This document shows positions 11,909 to 25,034 of a DNA stretch of 64,000 nt, in pieces; the stretch's first letter is position 1, and every line of letters starts with the position of its first letter. Source of the stretch: Pohlia nutans (lineage: Eukaryota; Streptophyta; Bryopsida; Bryales; Mniaceae); the NCBI GenBank assembly GCA_022496805.1, contig CM040096.1:9301501-9365500 (forward strand), written 5' to 3'. Made by a program: the position numbers and the translations under genes. A model generated the notes under the pieces. That model made no database searches. It worked only from the letters and a program-made list of their open reading frames with translations, and was not told the origin of the DNA.

Positions 11909-13077
11909 AGATAACCTGCCTGCGATTGATGGTCACAGTCACAAAAACCTATGACAATGAACAAAATGACACTACAAGTGTTTTTACCAAGTGGATTTAA
12001 CAAAACTATCTACATATAGAAGTCGAGCTATCTCTCACGCCATAAAAAGAGAATTCAAGAGTGTTACTAGTGTCAAAATAAAAAAACCCTAAGCGTTACT
12101 CAAAAGTAAACTGCCGTGACCGAGCAAACCCTCACAATAAAGGCTCTCTCTAAAAACACTCACAAGACTCGACTTGGCAAAGAATGCCAAACCAAGGAAG
12201 CCTCTCCATTTTGTATTCCAAAACTCTAATGGGATGCAATACTAAATGAATGAAAGCCCCCTAAACTAAAGTAGACTACATATAATCTAACATATTCTAC
12301 AAAATACATTCATCCGACGTGGCTTGGCCCCCTAATATACTAAATCACATCACACACCTATTGTTGCTTGTAGACTGACATTGAGTAGAGACAAGATCTT
12401 TTAAGATGGTATCATGGCGCCTCAAAAATGAGAACACTACATGTCTAAAAACCCAAGCATATTCTTCCCTTTTTTTACCTAGTTACTAGTTCTTGGTTAT
12501 CTTTGTTACTTGGCTACTGGCTACTTTAGTGTTTGCCTTTAAAAGGGTGGAGTAGTCCTACAACACTAGTTCTTTGTCTGGTGAACATTGTACCTCAAAA
12601 GAGGACCTGAGTTCCTATCTATCTAATCAAATTTCATATTATATCACTGGAATCGATAAAAAAAAACATTGCATTCATGTGTTGATCAAAAGACAAAGGT
12701 TAGTGACTAGGTCTAGTACGAGAATACAGTCACTGTGGACGGTGTGTACATTCTTTGAGTACAAGATTCTAAGAATACGTCCAAAATGGTCCACAAAGGG
12801 AAATAAATTCTAATTGCATTGACAAGAATTATAAATATGAACAATGCTATCAAAGGGATGAAGGAGCATATGAATCACCATGGATCCTTCCCATGTGTGG
12901 TGTACGAAATATGCTCATGGAGTAGTAATAGTACTGCTTGAGTACAAACAAATCAATTTCTTTAATTTACCTACTGAGATGCTAGTGTTGAATGATCAGT
13001 GCTAGGCTTTTTCCAACTCGATCATCACATCATCGGTCTCGATAACTTAGAGACGGAGTCTGTCTGTGTAGTATCAT
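11909..13077. other. Intergenic, nothing supported
   Basis: AT-rich; frames such as 12574-12813 have no domain or codon pattern. No transposon ends recognised. Confidence 0.5.
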
Positions 13078-13215
13078 CACTACAAGCAAACCCGTTGCTA
13101 GCTTTTCACTGACTGCAATCGAGAAAACCCTTGTCCTATGTGACCAAAAGCACTCACCAGCTCTGGAATGGCTCAAAATAGCAGTGAGAAGCGACCAGTT
13201 TCCTTGTTAGGAGTG
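13078..13215. mobile_element. Short CACTA-type MITE
   Basis: 138 bases from CACTACAAGCAAACCCG to TTTCCTTGTTAGGAGTG, flanked by CAT. The interior (GGAATGGCTCAAAATAGCAG) recurs inverted at 23698-23800, next to another CACTACAAGGAAATTGGTCG end. Confidence 0.78.
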
Positions 13216-13704
13216 CATAGAAAGTGTTGATGAAGGTGAGCAGTAATGTTCACGGGTACAATTACTACCATCCAGTCGGTCGCCTTTCATGCCAACTAAC
13301 TTAACTCAATTGAGTGTAATTTCTGTCACTTCAGTTGTACCACAAAAAGCACACTTCTGCTGCTGCTGCTGCTGCTGTGCAATCCCTTTGCTGTACAAGC
13401 AAAATCCTCACTGCTACACTCTGGTATTTGATTCTAGGTTATCCCAAATTCTGTGTGAAACGTGCATGGCTATTTCTTTTTCTTTTTCTTTTCCATTAGC
13501 ATTTTTTTTTTTCATTTTTTTCATTTTTTATTCGCTGGGGGTGGATTCCAACTTATGGTTCATGGTGAATTTTGCATAATTTTCTTGTAGTTTAGTAGCT
13601 TCAATACAAAGTTTGGCTAAAAATTTACATCTCAACTACTTTTTTTTAAGTTGGAAATGTGGATAAATGATTGTATTTTCTTCTTGTACGCTTTGAATGC
13701 CATA

Positions 13705-13848
13705 TTCGTTTAATTGGGACTTTCCACCATAGTGAGACTCTTTGAAATCTACAACTGGCATAGATTCATTGGAAAATTGCCCACTGGATCTATACCAATT
13801 GTAAATTTCAAAAAGTCCCAATATGGTGTAAAGTCCCAATTAAACGAA
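13705..13848. mobile_element. Short fold-back MITE
   Basis: 144 bases with inverted ends TTCGTTTAATTGGGACTTT, followed by a CACCATA block and an imperfect TTTGAAAT block on both sides. Confidence 0.72.
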
Positions 13849-14918
13849 CACGGCGATTTTGGAGCAAGATGTACTCGATAAAAAAAATTGTTGAAATCTG
13901 GAAATGTTTAGTCAAAACGATACCATTGATAAGCTAGAATGCTCTATAATTGGCCATCTTCTTACTATGAACCTCACATTTTGTGTATGTTATATGTATG
14001 AGCTCAGAATAAAATCCACGTTGATTGTAGTTTGTATAGCAATATTCATTAAGTTGGTGCCTTTTACAAGTTTTGCACAATTTTGCATATAGCAATTAAA
14101 CATGTATTACAATTTGTTTGCATAAAATAGAATTCACATTAAAATGCGCCAAAATAATGAATATGAGGTTTTGTTTAAGAATGTGCTTAAGATAGTAAAA
14201 TTGCTTTCATTCCGATATTGGAATAATTCATTCGAGGGAATACATTTTAAAACAAAAATATAAGCCCGCAATATATGCACTTACTCTTGTTCACTCAAAA
14301 GCTTGTGTACATATTAAAGGCATTAAGTTTCATTCTCAAATGTACTCCATGGATACATCTAGCGGAACTAGGTCAATGTTAAGTCACCATAACTTACCGT
14401 AATAATTAATTGGTGCAATTCATTTTCAATCTTTGTCATGTCTTTATTTATGTATTACCCTTTTAAATTACAAATACCACACTGATTGTACATATCCAAT
14501 GCTACAAGTACAAAAACTTGGTTGGTTTTTCTAAATCATATTTGTAAAGAAATAAGTTTCATTCAGAAAAAGATAAATCTATTGAGATTAATGACTTTTG
14601 AAATTCACCTCAAAACATGTATTCAAATTATGATAATTTATGTATACAAGACAAAATGAATGACCAAAAAATCCAATCATCAAATGATAAACTTATGTGT
14701 AGCTTTCCTAATTGTACTCCAATTCCATATTAATAGCCTAATATCCTTTATAAAACATGCTATACCATAGGTTGATAGCACCTTGGGCACCTTAATGCCC
14801 AATAATTAATACAAGTTGGAAAAAAATGTTGGGCCACATAAAAGGGAGGTATTTCTTACATTTGGACAGTTTCAAATTTAATTAAAAAAAATTGGGCACA
14901 TGTGTCATAGTGTAAATG

Positions 14919-15245
14919 TTAACCCCTAAACGTACCGACCCTTTGAATAGTAGATACTAGCCTTAATAGTAGATATTAGCATGGCTCAGATGTACATGAG
15001 GTGTACATGAGAGGTCCATTGCAAACATGAAATCTACCCAACAAATTTGACATACTTGCATTTGGAGGCCTCTCCAATATTATCAACATCTCAACATCAC
15101 AAGAGATTAACTTTAATTGGTAAAGAACCTAATAGACTTGCAAATATGACTTGGATGAAAGTCATCCGAGATTGTATGAGAAAGTTACCAAGCTTTGAAT
15201 CTGTTCGTAATCCAGTTTCTGGACGCTGGGACGTTTAGGGGTTAA
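14919..15245. mobile_element. TTAA-bounded element T8
   Basis: 327 bases. Both ends read inward as TTAACCCCTAAACGTMCC. A single copy in this window with no coding content. Confidence 0.8.
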
Positions 15246-15453
15246 AGATGATGAATAACTTGAAAACTTTCATTCATTACTGGCGGCTACTAACCGTCCT
15301 CTTTCAATCCTTAATTTGTCTTATTTGTCTAATTTATCTATGATAATTCCAAGTTGTGTGGTTTGGAGGCGCTTTATGAAGTAAAAACTCTCAATAAATT
15401 CCATGATTTTCAAAAAATTAAGTTTGGAAATCTTAACATGGCGTTTGTATGGT

Positions 15454-16052
15454 ACGGTCCACCAACTCCTCTTAGTGCACTAACTACGTTTTGGTGCACA
15501 TTTGTGCACTTTGAGCATTTTGTCTGAAAAGCTGACTTTCAAATCAATTTGAAAATTATGTAGCAATGATTCAATGTAAAATGAGAGAACCAACTTCTAG
15601 ATTCATGTACATATTATCCAAAAAATAAAATTTAGAATGTTAAAATGATTTTACGTTAAAGATTTTGAGTATCAAAACTCCCATTTTAATGACAGCTTTA
15701 CCAATTTATAATCAAACTTTGAATGTAAATATAGTTCATGTTTGATTCTACATTAAAAAATCTGAAAATAACCAAACCTACAAAATTTCATTCTCAAGTA
15801 CATTCAAAAAAGAAATCCATCAAAAAGGTTTTTTAAATAGAGAAACAATTAATCCCTCCCAAAAAAAAACACATTTTGAAATTAAAACTTTAATCAATTC
15901 AAAAAAAATTGAAAAAATTGGAAGATATTTTTCTTCACATATTTGGACACTTGAAAATTTCATAGCTCAAAATTCCATCCACAACCCTATGTTCTCTCTT
16001 TTGGAATTTAGAGTGCATATTATGCACTATGACAATGCATTAGTTCACGCTT
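15454..16052. repeat. Dispersed repeat, copy 1 (inverted partner at 54276)
   Basis: About 600 bases matching the reverse complement of 54276-54870 with moderate divergence (blocks ATGTAGCAATGAT, ATGTACATATT, AAAGTTTGAT). GTGCAC motifs cluster at its outer end in both copies. Confidence 0.7.
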
Positions 16053-16413
16053 TGTTTCATCCTCCAGTAAAATATAATGCCAAATTTTTAATTTTCTATC
16101 ATTTTTTTTTTCTCTTTTACTAGTATAGTCCATCCTACCACTTTAGGTTTCACAAAAATATTTTTCTCTCTTTGAAATGGATTTTACAAATTCTTAATAT
16201 CCTCAAAAGAGTGCATAGGGACAAGAATTCTAGTGGACCAACATACTTTCAAATTAAGATTTCCAAATTCAATTATTGTTTATTGGAGCAAGTATGTGCT
16301 AGAATTTCCTAAAAATTTGGGCATGAATTTTAGCAATTGAGTTTTGCCCAAAGTGCTACCAACTTACTAAAGTGTGAGATTATCATTTTGAAACAACTTG
16401 CGTAGCCTCTGCC

Positions 16414-17224
16414 TTAACCCTTTAGTGCCTAGCAAACCACATTATGGTCACTACAATGTCCGAAATGCAAATAGCAGAGAATCCGTGAAGAATTGGAATT
16501 TCGGTTTTGAAGTTCAGATTTGCGCACATACATTACGCACCTTCCAGAAAAAGATATTTTCAATTTGGAATTGCACAACTATCAAAATACCTATCAACAG
16601 AACGCAAAAATACTGCAAATACTTGAAAATACAGTAAATACTTACAAATACAACATATGTATTGTGTAGTATTTCTTGTGTTTGGAAGTTTGTTATCTTG
16701 TTTTATTTTTTTGGATTGTGTTCTCTTCTTCATCTTCCATTAGTGTGTGTAATCCGATCTTGACTAATGTACCCACTCCTGTCAATTTTCAACGTATAAA
16801 ATTTTGTCCTAAACTGTACATGGACAAGTCACTTTCACTTATAAATCTCACATTAATTATGTGTGAGTCTATTTTTGATATGAAAGATTGCAACGGAGAG
16901 GTGTTGACATAGGGCATAGCTGAACTTCTTTGCTTTTATTTTTGAAAATTTACCTCAAATTCTATTTAACTTTGAAGTCACACACCCCCCAAAATCTCGT
17001 TTTTGAGCGTGCAGTATACAGTTCAAATACATACTATAATCTTCCGATCCCACCATTGGATGATTCTCAAATTTTAATAAAATGTGTGCTCTCGAGTTGA
17101 GAATAGAATTGTACGGTTACTTTCTAATTTAACCCATTCTATTTTTGGTAGTCTCAACCACAGTGGAAAAACCCACTGAAATCCAGAGCTGTCTGCTACA
17201 GTACCCTGGGCACTAAAGGGTTAA
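16414..17224. mobile_element. TTAA-bounded element T4, copy 1
   Basis: 811 bases. Begins TTAACCCTTTAGTGCCTAGC and ends GGGCACTAAAGGGTTAA. It matches T4 copy 2 (50819-51621) in the same orientation along its length, including GAATCCGTGAAGAATTG and TATTTCTTGTGTTTGGAAGT. Confidence 0.88.
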
Positions 17225-18464
17225 TGTTCACCCCAAAATTTACTTTTATGGCTTGTTTTTATTGTCCAATCGTGAAACTCTTGAAATTGAAACTTTTCAT
17301 GGTCTCTCCCCTTGTAGAGTAGAGACAACAAAAGGAAGTATATGATGAGAAGAATGTCAACTATTTGAGTTAACCGAAAACAAGACATGAGTTTCAAGGC
17401 CCAATATTCATGGGAGTGTTTGTCTACGCTCTTATTGAGTGTAACCGAAATCAAAATTGAAGTTGAAAACTGGAGCTTTTCTTTGGCCTTCGGGGTTGCT
17501 CCCATCCCAAAATGGGGAAGATCCGCATGTGGCAAGGAGGGCATGGTCCGTTGACTTGATGTCGAATGCAACTTGTGAGCGAACCCTAAAAACTTGTTTG
17601 GCTCGTGAGGTGCTTTTCTACGGGCTCTGACAGCAAACTCACTACAGTCTCTATTTTTGCCGTTTTTGTGACGGCAAAACTAATTCAAGTTGTTTTTTTT
17701 TTTTGAATCTATTGAATGCTACCAGTCCACTCGGTTGTCCTTCACTCGGGTCAGACTCACCTCGCCTAAGATGACTTCAGTCTTCTTTTTGATTAACCCA
17801 ATTACTTCTTCAAATAGTTAAAAATATGTCGAATAAATTATCACGGTAAACATCATGACGGCATGGGAAGTGGAATCACAATCCCTTTTTTGGAAACCTT
17901 CACCAGCAATCTATGAGTCAAGGCATCATACTTTTGGTAGAGCATCCTACTTACCACTCAAATGAAAAGATGATGAAACACATAAAGCATAAAAAATAAA
18001 AAATAAAAGGGACAGAAATTATTCCATATTGCACATATCATTCATGGTGCAGAAAGTGAATGCAGAAAGTTAATATTTGGTGTCATCATCCTGTCCCCTC
18101 CTGAAGGACGCTATCCATGCGCAGCTGGTTCTTACAAATTGCATGTGCCTTACGTGGGCAAAAAAGTGGATCATGGAGTTGTCAAAGTCCTCTCCAAAAA
18201 AAATTCTAAAATCGTCAATATTTGGATGAAAGTGCTTTGTAATAGTTAATTTTATGGATGAACATATATGTACGATTGATTCTATTCAATTTTTTTTCCC
18301 CTACCTACATGGCTGCATTCCAAGGTGAGTGTCGCTCTACCAACAGAGAAACAATATAATTGTCTGTGTGGAAGGCAAGGTTGATAGAAAATATTACTGA
18401 AACTAAATGTCAAATTTTTAGGGCTCATATTTCTAATTTATTTTGTGTTGTACGATCTTGAAGA
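17225..18464. other. Intergenic, nothing supported
   Basis: The frame at 17571-17221 (minus) partly overlaps a repeat and is not family-like. The GGAAGGCAAGGTT block at 18370 resembles the end of the 31384 MITE but has no clear partner. Confidence 0.45.
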
Positions 18465-18694
18465 CTACATAGCGTAATAGAGCAATGGGAGCCAACACCC
18501 TTTTGCAATGAGACCACAATCTAGTTACAATTAAAAACTAAGTTTACGTGGCAATGACATGGTACTAGTCCCAAACTTCATGGAATACAAACGGCATTTC
18601 TTCATTACTTAGAAAAGTGGATCTCGGTGAAGATTCTCTTTCGATCTAGTTTTCAAAAGGGTGCTCCATTGCACTGCTCTATTATGCTATGTAG
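18465..18694. mobile_element. MITE with CTACATAGCGTAATAGAGCA ends
   Basis: 230 bases with 20-base inverted ends, one mismatch. A partial copy of its interior (ACGTAAACTTAGTTTTTAAT, inverted) lies at about 52555-52690. Confidence 0.78.
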
Positions 18695-19441
18695 AGCAAT
18701 TATTTTATTTGTTGAACCTCATGTTTTTAGAAGTAATTAACTATTTGGCACAAATGTGCGGATCCTGCCATCCACATTCGGTAATCATGTACTAAAGGAT
18801 ACCTTTGTCATTCGGAAATTGTCGTTACTGCTTAGTTAGTGATAGACTTGAACCAAAGCCTGCCGGGAAATGTAAGGGCCACCTGATCTTGTTGTATGGT
18901 TGACAGTGACAAATTTTTTGGTTCAAGGCAGGGTCTGCGGAAAATATTTCTTAAAATAGATGCCAAAAATTTTGGGAAATTTTTTTCTTTCAATTTTTCA
19001 ATTTTTTTTATGGCAAAAAGGGACCTAAGATATTATGCATTATCAATATGGTAGCGACCAAAGGGACCTATTACTATGACTTTCAATTTTTTTTAGTTTT
19101 ACTTTATTTTATTAAAATAGAATAACCCTAAGAGTCCTCACCCTTTTTCACCGCAGTTTTTGTCAATTTTTTACTGCATTTTTCAAACTCATTTCTTTGA
19201 GAGAATAATTAATTATTTTGAAATTTCAACTGTAAGATCTTGTGAGTAGGATCATGCATCGTAAGTAGAATCTTTTTTAAAGTGATTTGGAACCTCTAGC
19301 AAGAAGATTACACCATTTGATAAGAACATTTGGGCAAAAAAAACACGGGCAGTTGTGGTTGTTTTGGGTCTTTACCATTGAAAATTTGTGTAATGTTTTT
19401 CTTTTCAAAAATCATGGAAATTTTACTTGTGGGGGTTTAGG

Positions 19442-19675
19442 CCCGGGGTGCATTGTACTAAACTTGTACAAGTATACGTGAGTGCACAGAAGGGGTATTA
19501 ATTTGGACATTGTTGTATTACATATATATTCAATAAACATATTTAGAGCTAAAAATATTGACACACTTACATTATACATATACTTAGGACAAAATAGAGT
19601 TGTATACAAAGATTTTTAGACATATAACCCCTCGTGTACAGGGTTTTGTTAGAAGGGGTCATGAACGTCATGTTA
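19442..19675. mobile_element. hAT-like MITE, copy 3, right end missing
   Basis: Begins CCCGGGGTGCATTGTACTAA and follows copy 1 to GGGGTCATGAACG. The expected terminal 45 bases are absent and replaced by a poly-A stretch. Confidence 0.7.
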
Positions 19676-20058
19676 AAAAAAAAAATTGTTAAGCCTACCT
19701 TGTATCTCTGATAATAAATGAGTTACATGGATGAGATAAATAAATAAGTGGCCCATCCTCGAAATCCAACAAGACTTGATGGAGTTGATGACGTCAATGT
19801 GAATTGACGTGTATTAAGAGGGTATTTGAATGGGGGCTATCACATAATTAGAATATTTGAGGTATATTATAGAATATTCTAAGATTATTGTTGATATATT
19901 CTCCAATTATTCCTTACTTGAATTTAAAGCATCCTATATTACATCTAAAATTTTCTAATTAGGTAGAAATTTTACCTTCAGATGAATAAAACACACCTTA
20001 TATTTTAACGCACGATGTTTACTAATTTCCTAAGTGACCCCCCCAGGTCAAGTTGCAT

Positions 20059-20145
20059 AGTTCGATGAAGATGCACGAGTTTCACGGTTCGATGAAGTTG
20101 CACGAGTTCGATGAAGTTGCACGAGTTGCATGGTTTGATGACGTT
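20059..20145. repeat. Short tandem repeat (GATGAAGTTGCACGAGTT type)
   Basis: Four to five irregular units of 18-27 bases, each containing TTCGATGAAGWTGCACGAGT. Confidence 0.8.
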
Positions 20146-20555
20146 TTCTTGCACCGGTGGACGGATGCTCTAAGCACCAATGGGGGATGTATATTGGGAC
20201 TGTAGAAAATTTATACAAGTTCCAAGCATAATCAATGTGGGGAGTTGGGACTTTAGAACACTCTGGAGTGGAGGAAACGTGATATCCCTGTGCCTTTGTA
20301 CAAAGGACCATCATTTGTCAAAAGAAAAATGTACGTACATTTTGGAGCTTTGCCCATGGGGTGATTCTCGGATGATCACATCGACGCAATATTCACTGTT
20401 GTTATGCACCTCCTTTCCATGACACATAAAAAGAAAAAACAAAAAAAAAAATCTACCACCCAAGGTCAACAATTCCAGAACTATTGGCCTTCCCATTTGC
20501 CGGTTTCACGGCAAGATTTTGACTCTTATGCTACCATTCCATGTCAATCCCATTT

Positions 20556-20756
20556 AGGGTTGTCTTACTCGACCACTAGATAAAGTGTCAAACACCACAT
20601 TGAAGATGTCTAATAGATCTCCCCGACTATCAGACAAGCATATTCTTAGAATTTTAATTAGAATATTTTAAAATATTCGGGAATATTTCATTGAAGTTGT
20701 TTATCATATTAGACACTCGATGTCCGACGACTAACTCGACGTCAAGTTGGAAAAAG
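20556..20756. repeat. Dispersed repeat, copy 1 (partner at 24050)
   Basis: About 200 bases from AGGGTTGTCTTACTCGACCA to GACGTCAAGTTG, matching 24050-24260 in the same orientation. Confidence 0.7.
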
Positions 20757-20894
20757 GTATCACACACTCAGATATGATAACCCATTCAATGAACGGGGAG
20801 AACTAACCTCTGGTTACAAATTGACTAATTATCAAAATTGACACCTAACCCATTGAATATCAAAACCTCAAGGCCAAAAATTGATAAATTCTTA

Positions 20895-21432
20895 TTAACC
20901 CTTTGACGTGCATATAATGGACAATGAACAGATTGTAAGCCTTCTCATTACTACATGTCGTACAATTTTTCATCCATCCAAATTTCCTAGGTTCTTGTGC
21001 GAGTTGACTACCATTTGTACAGTATGAATCTTCAAAATAAGATATTGTGATTTTTTTTTAAATGGCAAAATTGGTTGATGTCAAGTTTCATTCTTAGTTC
21101 AAAACGTGAGACCTTAACAATGATTTTCCAAAATAAGTAGAATCAAATTATAGAAATTATACCATCTCATAGTGCATGTTATTCCAAATTCGATATAATT
21201 TTTTTAATAAAAATTTGTTAATTTGGGATTTTAAAGTGAATTTCAAAAGAAAACCTTGCAAAATGAATTTAAAAATATTAATTATTTTTTTGATAAATCC
21301 AACTGAACAAATGTGATCTACACATTGAGATTTACAACTTTTCTTTATGTATGAACTTCATTTTTGTGATTCATCAAACATTTTATAACACATCTTTGAA
21401 ATCGATGGTGAATCTGGTCGTTAAAGGGTTAA
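20895..21432. mobile_element. TTAA-bounded element T7
   Basis: 538 bases. Ends read inward TTAACCCTTTGACGTGCATA and TTAACCCTTTAACGACCAGA. A single copy here, non-coding and AT-rich. Confidence 0.75.
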
Positions 21433-22009
21433 AAGTGACATGTGTGGTGTCTTAATCTCTAAAGGATCAAAAATTCACACCTTTGAAATGACTAATTTGA
21501 TTGATCGTATTGTGAAAGACGTATTTCAAATGGGCCCAAATTTTATATTGCCAGAATCAATGAAGAACATTGCATATGTTGGTAAAAACAAATAAAATTG
21601 AAAATGTAAAAGTTCCTAATTACATAATCAGCCCAAAAGTGCTAAGAAAAACATGAGGCTCAATTGGGGCTTCTTGGACCTTCAGAGGTTGATTGGTTGG
21701 GATCTGTAAAATAGAGATATCAACCGAGCCCATGACCGAATCGAATGCTTTCAAAAAAGGGTGGACTATTGTTGGTTCTTCCCCAAATCCAGTTCCTTTC
21801 TGATTTGTGTAGAATAGACCTCCACATTTTTCCAAATGAAAACATAGAGAACAAGTGGCTAGTCGCATAGTCTCTACCTTAGTATATTGTTTAGACATGT
21901 AATTCTTTGAAAACAAAGCATTTTCGTAGTCTCTCCCCTGGTAGGGCTGAGACAACAAAATCTCACATTCCATGAAAACTTGTAGGTTTCCCATTCCTGT
22001 GGCTTTCAG

Positions 22010-22470
22010 TTAACCAAGGACTCAAGCGTGCACCATGCGGGACATGGTTTCAAGGTTCGCATGTTTTTTCCAACTGGATGAGCACGACTTCCCTAACTAC
22101 TTGTGTCGGCGTATGGAGTTCAAGCAGCCACGTCATTCATGGACCTTATTTGATATGCCATTGTCAAAGAAAAAAATTAAAGAATAAACTAGAGCCTACC
22201 AAAAGGATGCAAACGGACCGTCTGCTCACACCAAATGTTGTGATTTCCAAGGAATTCAAGATCATGTGGTGTGCAACACGCATGATAGGGCCTCTCTCAT
22301 ATGTTTTAATTACATTATCAGCACATCAGATGCGCATTTCACATATGAATTCGCTGCATGAGAAATGGAGATAGTAACGAAACATGACGAAGTCTATTTA
22401 CTCTACTCTCTGCAATGTAAGTTGATGGAGCAGAACTATGCGATTATAAAGCAGAGCTTGCTGTCAGCAT
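22010..22470. repeat. Inverted copy of the 446-906 segment
   Basis: Matches the reverse complement of 446-906 closely, starting TTAACCAAGGACTCAAGCGT. Similarity stops on its outer side exactly at the TTAA. Confidence 0.75.
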
Positions 22471-22830
22471 TTAACCCTTAAACTTCAAGAGGGCCTGAGC
22501 GGGGCAGTTCGGAAGGCATCTAAATTTTTGGGAAAAAAAACAAAAAAACGGCTCTCTTGGCCAGCCACTGCTGCAACATTGTTGCACTACAGCACTTTTT
22601 TAAAAACGACCTCAACTACCCAACCTGATCTCCTGTTCAAATCGGTTACTTTGATTGCTTGTGGATGATTCCACAATCTCCCAAATGAGGCGCAAGTCAA
22701 GAATCTAACTCGCTTTTTTAGCTTTCCAATGCACCAATCCTCGCTTGTTTTGGTTGAGGAAAACTACTTTTTTCCTAGATTATTCTTTCACAAGAAGCCC
22801 GTGGGGCTTGCTTTGACGTTTAAGGGTTAA
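22471..22830. mobile_element. TTAA-bounded element T5, copy 2 (inverted)
   Basis: 360 bases, near-identical to the reverse complement of 87-445. Ends are TTAACCCTTAAACTTCAAGA and GCTTTGACGTTTAAGGGTTAA minus its first base. The shared block continues to a further TTAA at 22010-22013. Confidence 0.88.
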
Positions 22831-22856
22831 TGAGTGTGTTTCCAATATGTTGGCCC

Positions 22857-23088
22857 TTAACCCTTGAACGGCCCGAGAGCCCTTTGCGGCCATATAATAT
22901 ATTCTGTATTAGTTGGTATTTTATCAAAACAACAATGACCAAATACATTTCAGTACAAAGTAAAATCAATAATCATGATAATATGTATATAACAATATAT
23001 CACAATTCATGTATTAAATCACAATTGAACAATTATAAGGCTAAATACGGGTCGTAGAGAGGGACCCCAAGGACCTTTTAAGGGTTAA
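22857..23088. mobile_element. TTAA-bounded element T6
   Basis: 232 bases. Ends read inward TTAACCCTTGAACGGCCCGA and TTAACCCTTAAAAGGTCCTT. Only 26 bases separate it from T5 copy 2. Confidence 0.7.
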
Positions 23089-23697
23089 TCATCCAAACCA
23101 CCTTTCACGAGATTGATGAGCCCCTCTAATTTACAGGTGATTTTTTGGACAATTTGAGACAAAATTTTGAAGACCAAAACCAAAAATTGGTCAGGAACAA
23201 CTGTTACTTTCCTAAATTCACTAGTAGCATACTTGTCGTTTTTCATTCCCACCCGAAAAAGGGAACAATGATTGAATATGCAAATATTTCTATCATCTTG
23301 TGACCAAAACCACTCACCAACACTGACACAACCCTTAATCGGGACTCGCCTGGCGCAGTTTCATTTCTTTTTTCAATTACAGTAAGTGAAAAACGACAAA
23401 TTTCCAACTGGTGATTTATCTTACAGTACACATGATGCACTTTCTGATGGAAAAAAAATCAATACTACGGCTGTGCTTGTCATGCCTAGTCTCTTTCTTC
23501 AAATTGTGCAACTAACAGATGCACTTGGCTAACCAACTTGTAAGTACACAACAACCTTCAGCCGGCCTACTACCCATGTACTTTACTTGTATGCTATAGA
23601 ACAAGTTAGCCTGCACGGAAGGATAAATTTCATAGAACAATTTTATTTCACCTTTGACTCGACAGTGAACACACAAATAGTCAATACTTTCTGCTTC

Positions 23698-23810
23698 CAC
23701 TACAAGGAAATTGGTCGCTTCTCACTGCTATTTTGAGCCATTCCAGAGTTGGTGAGTGGTTTTGGTCACATATGACAAGGGTTTTCTTCGATTGCAGTCA
23801 ATTTTGAGAA
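23698..23810. mobile_element. One-ended CACTA-type MITE relative of 13078-13215
   Basis: Begins CACTACAAGGAAATTGGTCG and matches the reverse complement of 13078-13215 down to GATTGCAGTCA. The other end is missing. Confidence 0.6.
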
Positions 23811-24049
23811 TTTTGAGAAAATTGATTACAAGAATAAAAATGAGAATAATTGTTCTTGAAATATTACTAATTATAGTGCAAATTACTTTTATTTTATATG
23901 GTACTTTTAAATACCCTTTTTTCACACATGATACTTAAAAGATACAAAGAGTGACCTCCCCGAGAACCACATGCATCAAGGGTAGGAAGTTGCATTTGGA
24001 TCCACTCCCATTGTCTATGACAAGCATGTGAAGAGCTATACTTGGAGAT

Positions 24050-24260
24050 TAGGGTTGCCTTACTCGACCACTAAACAAAGTGTCGAACATGACGTCCAAG
24101 ACATCTAGTAGACCTCCCCATCTATCAAACAAATATATTCTTAAAATATACCTGAAATATCTTAGAATATTCAAAAATATTTCATCGAAGTTGTCTAACA
24201 TATTTGACACTCATCTAATTAGACAGCCGACATCAATGACATCTAATACGACGTCAAGTT
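24050..24260. repeat. Dispersed repeat, copy 2
   Basis: From AGGGTTGCCTTACTCGACCA to ACGACGTCAAGTTG; partner of 20556-20756. Ends are not inverted repeats. Confidence 0.7.
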
Positions 24261-24510
24261 GAAAAATAGTGTGAGAAATGACAACCGTGTGGGGATCTCT
24301 TTCTCAAGACAGACTTCATTTGTGAGCATACTTTTCAGAAATCTATCCATTCAACAAACCACAAGCAAGTCAAGTGTCAAATATTCAGCAGAGAAACGGA
24401 GTCTTGTGTCAAAACTTTGTACGGTAGATGAGCCCTTTCCCGTGGTTGAAAGGTGAACCTAAATTCATTTTTAAGATCCTCACTAACACCACATCAAGTG
24501 AGAACATACC

Positions 24511-25034
24511 TTAACCCCTAAATGCTCAAATCTAACGGGCTGCCTGGAACAAAAAATATGTTTTTGAAAAAAAAAAAAAACTAAAAAAAATACTACATCA
24601 TGTTTACTTTTCAACGCAATTTGAATTATGTCAATCCAAGTTAAACTCCACCTGGGAGAATTTTTCAAGTGGATCACCTCAACATTGTCTTAGTGTTATA
24701 AAATTTGCTATTTGGAGAAAGTAATGATGTTCCCTCCATCATTTCTTTTGCTTTTTTGAAGTTTACAATAGATAAACCAAATTTAACCAATCATGCTAAA
24801 TTTTAAACTCTAAAAGCAAAAATTTATAATTTATACAAATTTTCAAAGGTTAATGCTTTTAAATTCATTAAAAAAATATCTAAAGTTATTTTTGGAAGTT
24901 TGACCATACGGATAATTTGTAGAGATGATGCCCTACATTTTGTCCATTGAACCAAACTTCATCAAATATATGGAAGGCACACATTATAATACATCTATGT
25001 TTTGTCCCATACTCCTTAGACTTTTAGGGGTTAA
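24511..25034. mobile_element. TTAA-bounded element T2, copy 1
   Basis: Begins TTAACCCCTAAATGCTCAAA and ends GACTTTTAGGGGTTAA. Its last TTAA is also the first TTAA of T1 copy 25031-25605. It retains the intact site AAGTTAAACTCCACC (TTAA at 24641-24644) that is interrupted by T4 in T2 copy 2. Confidence 0.85.

Noticed and set aside
14919..14935. CCCTAAA motifs as telomeric repeat
   Set aside because: Only single units occur, always at the ends of TTAA-bounded elements and never in tandem arrays.
24511..25034. TTAA-flanked elements as PIF/Harbinger with TTA duplication
   Set aside because: With a 3-base duplication the element ends would be asymmetric (ACCC...GGG), while TTAA gives symmetric CCC...GGG and fits the T4 empty site; not fully excluded without a transposase.
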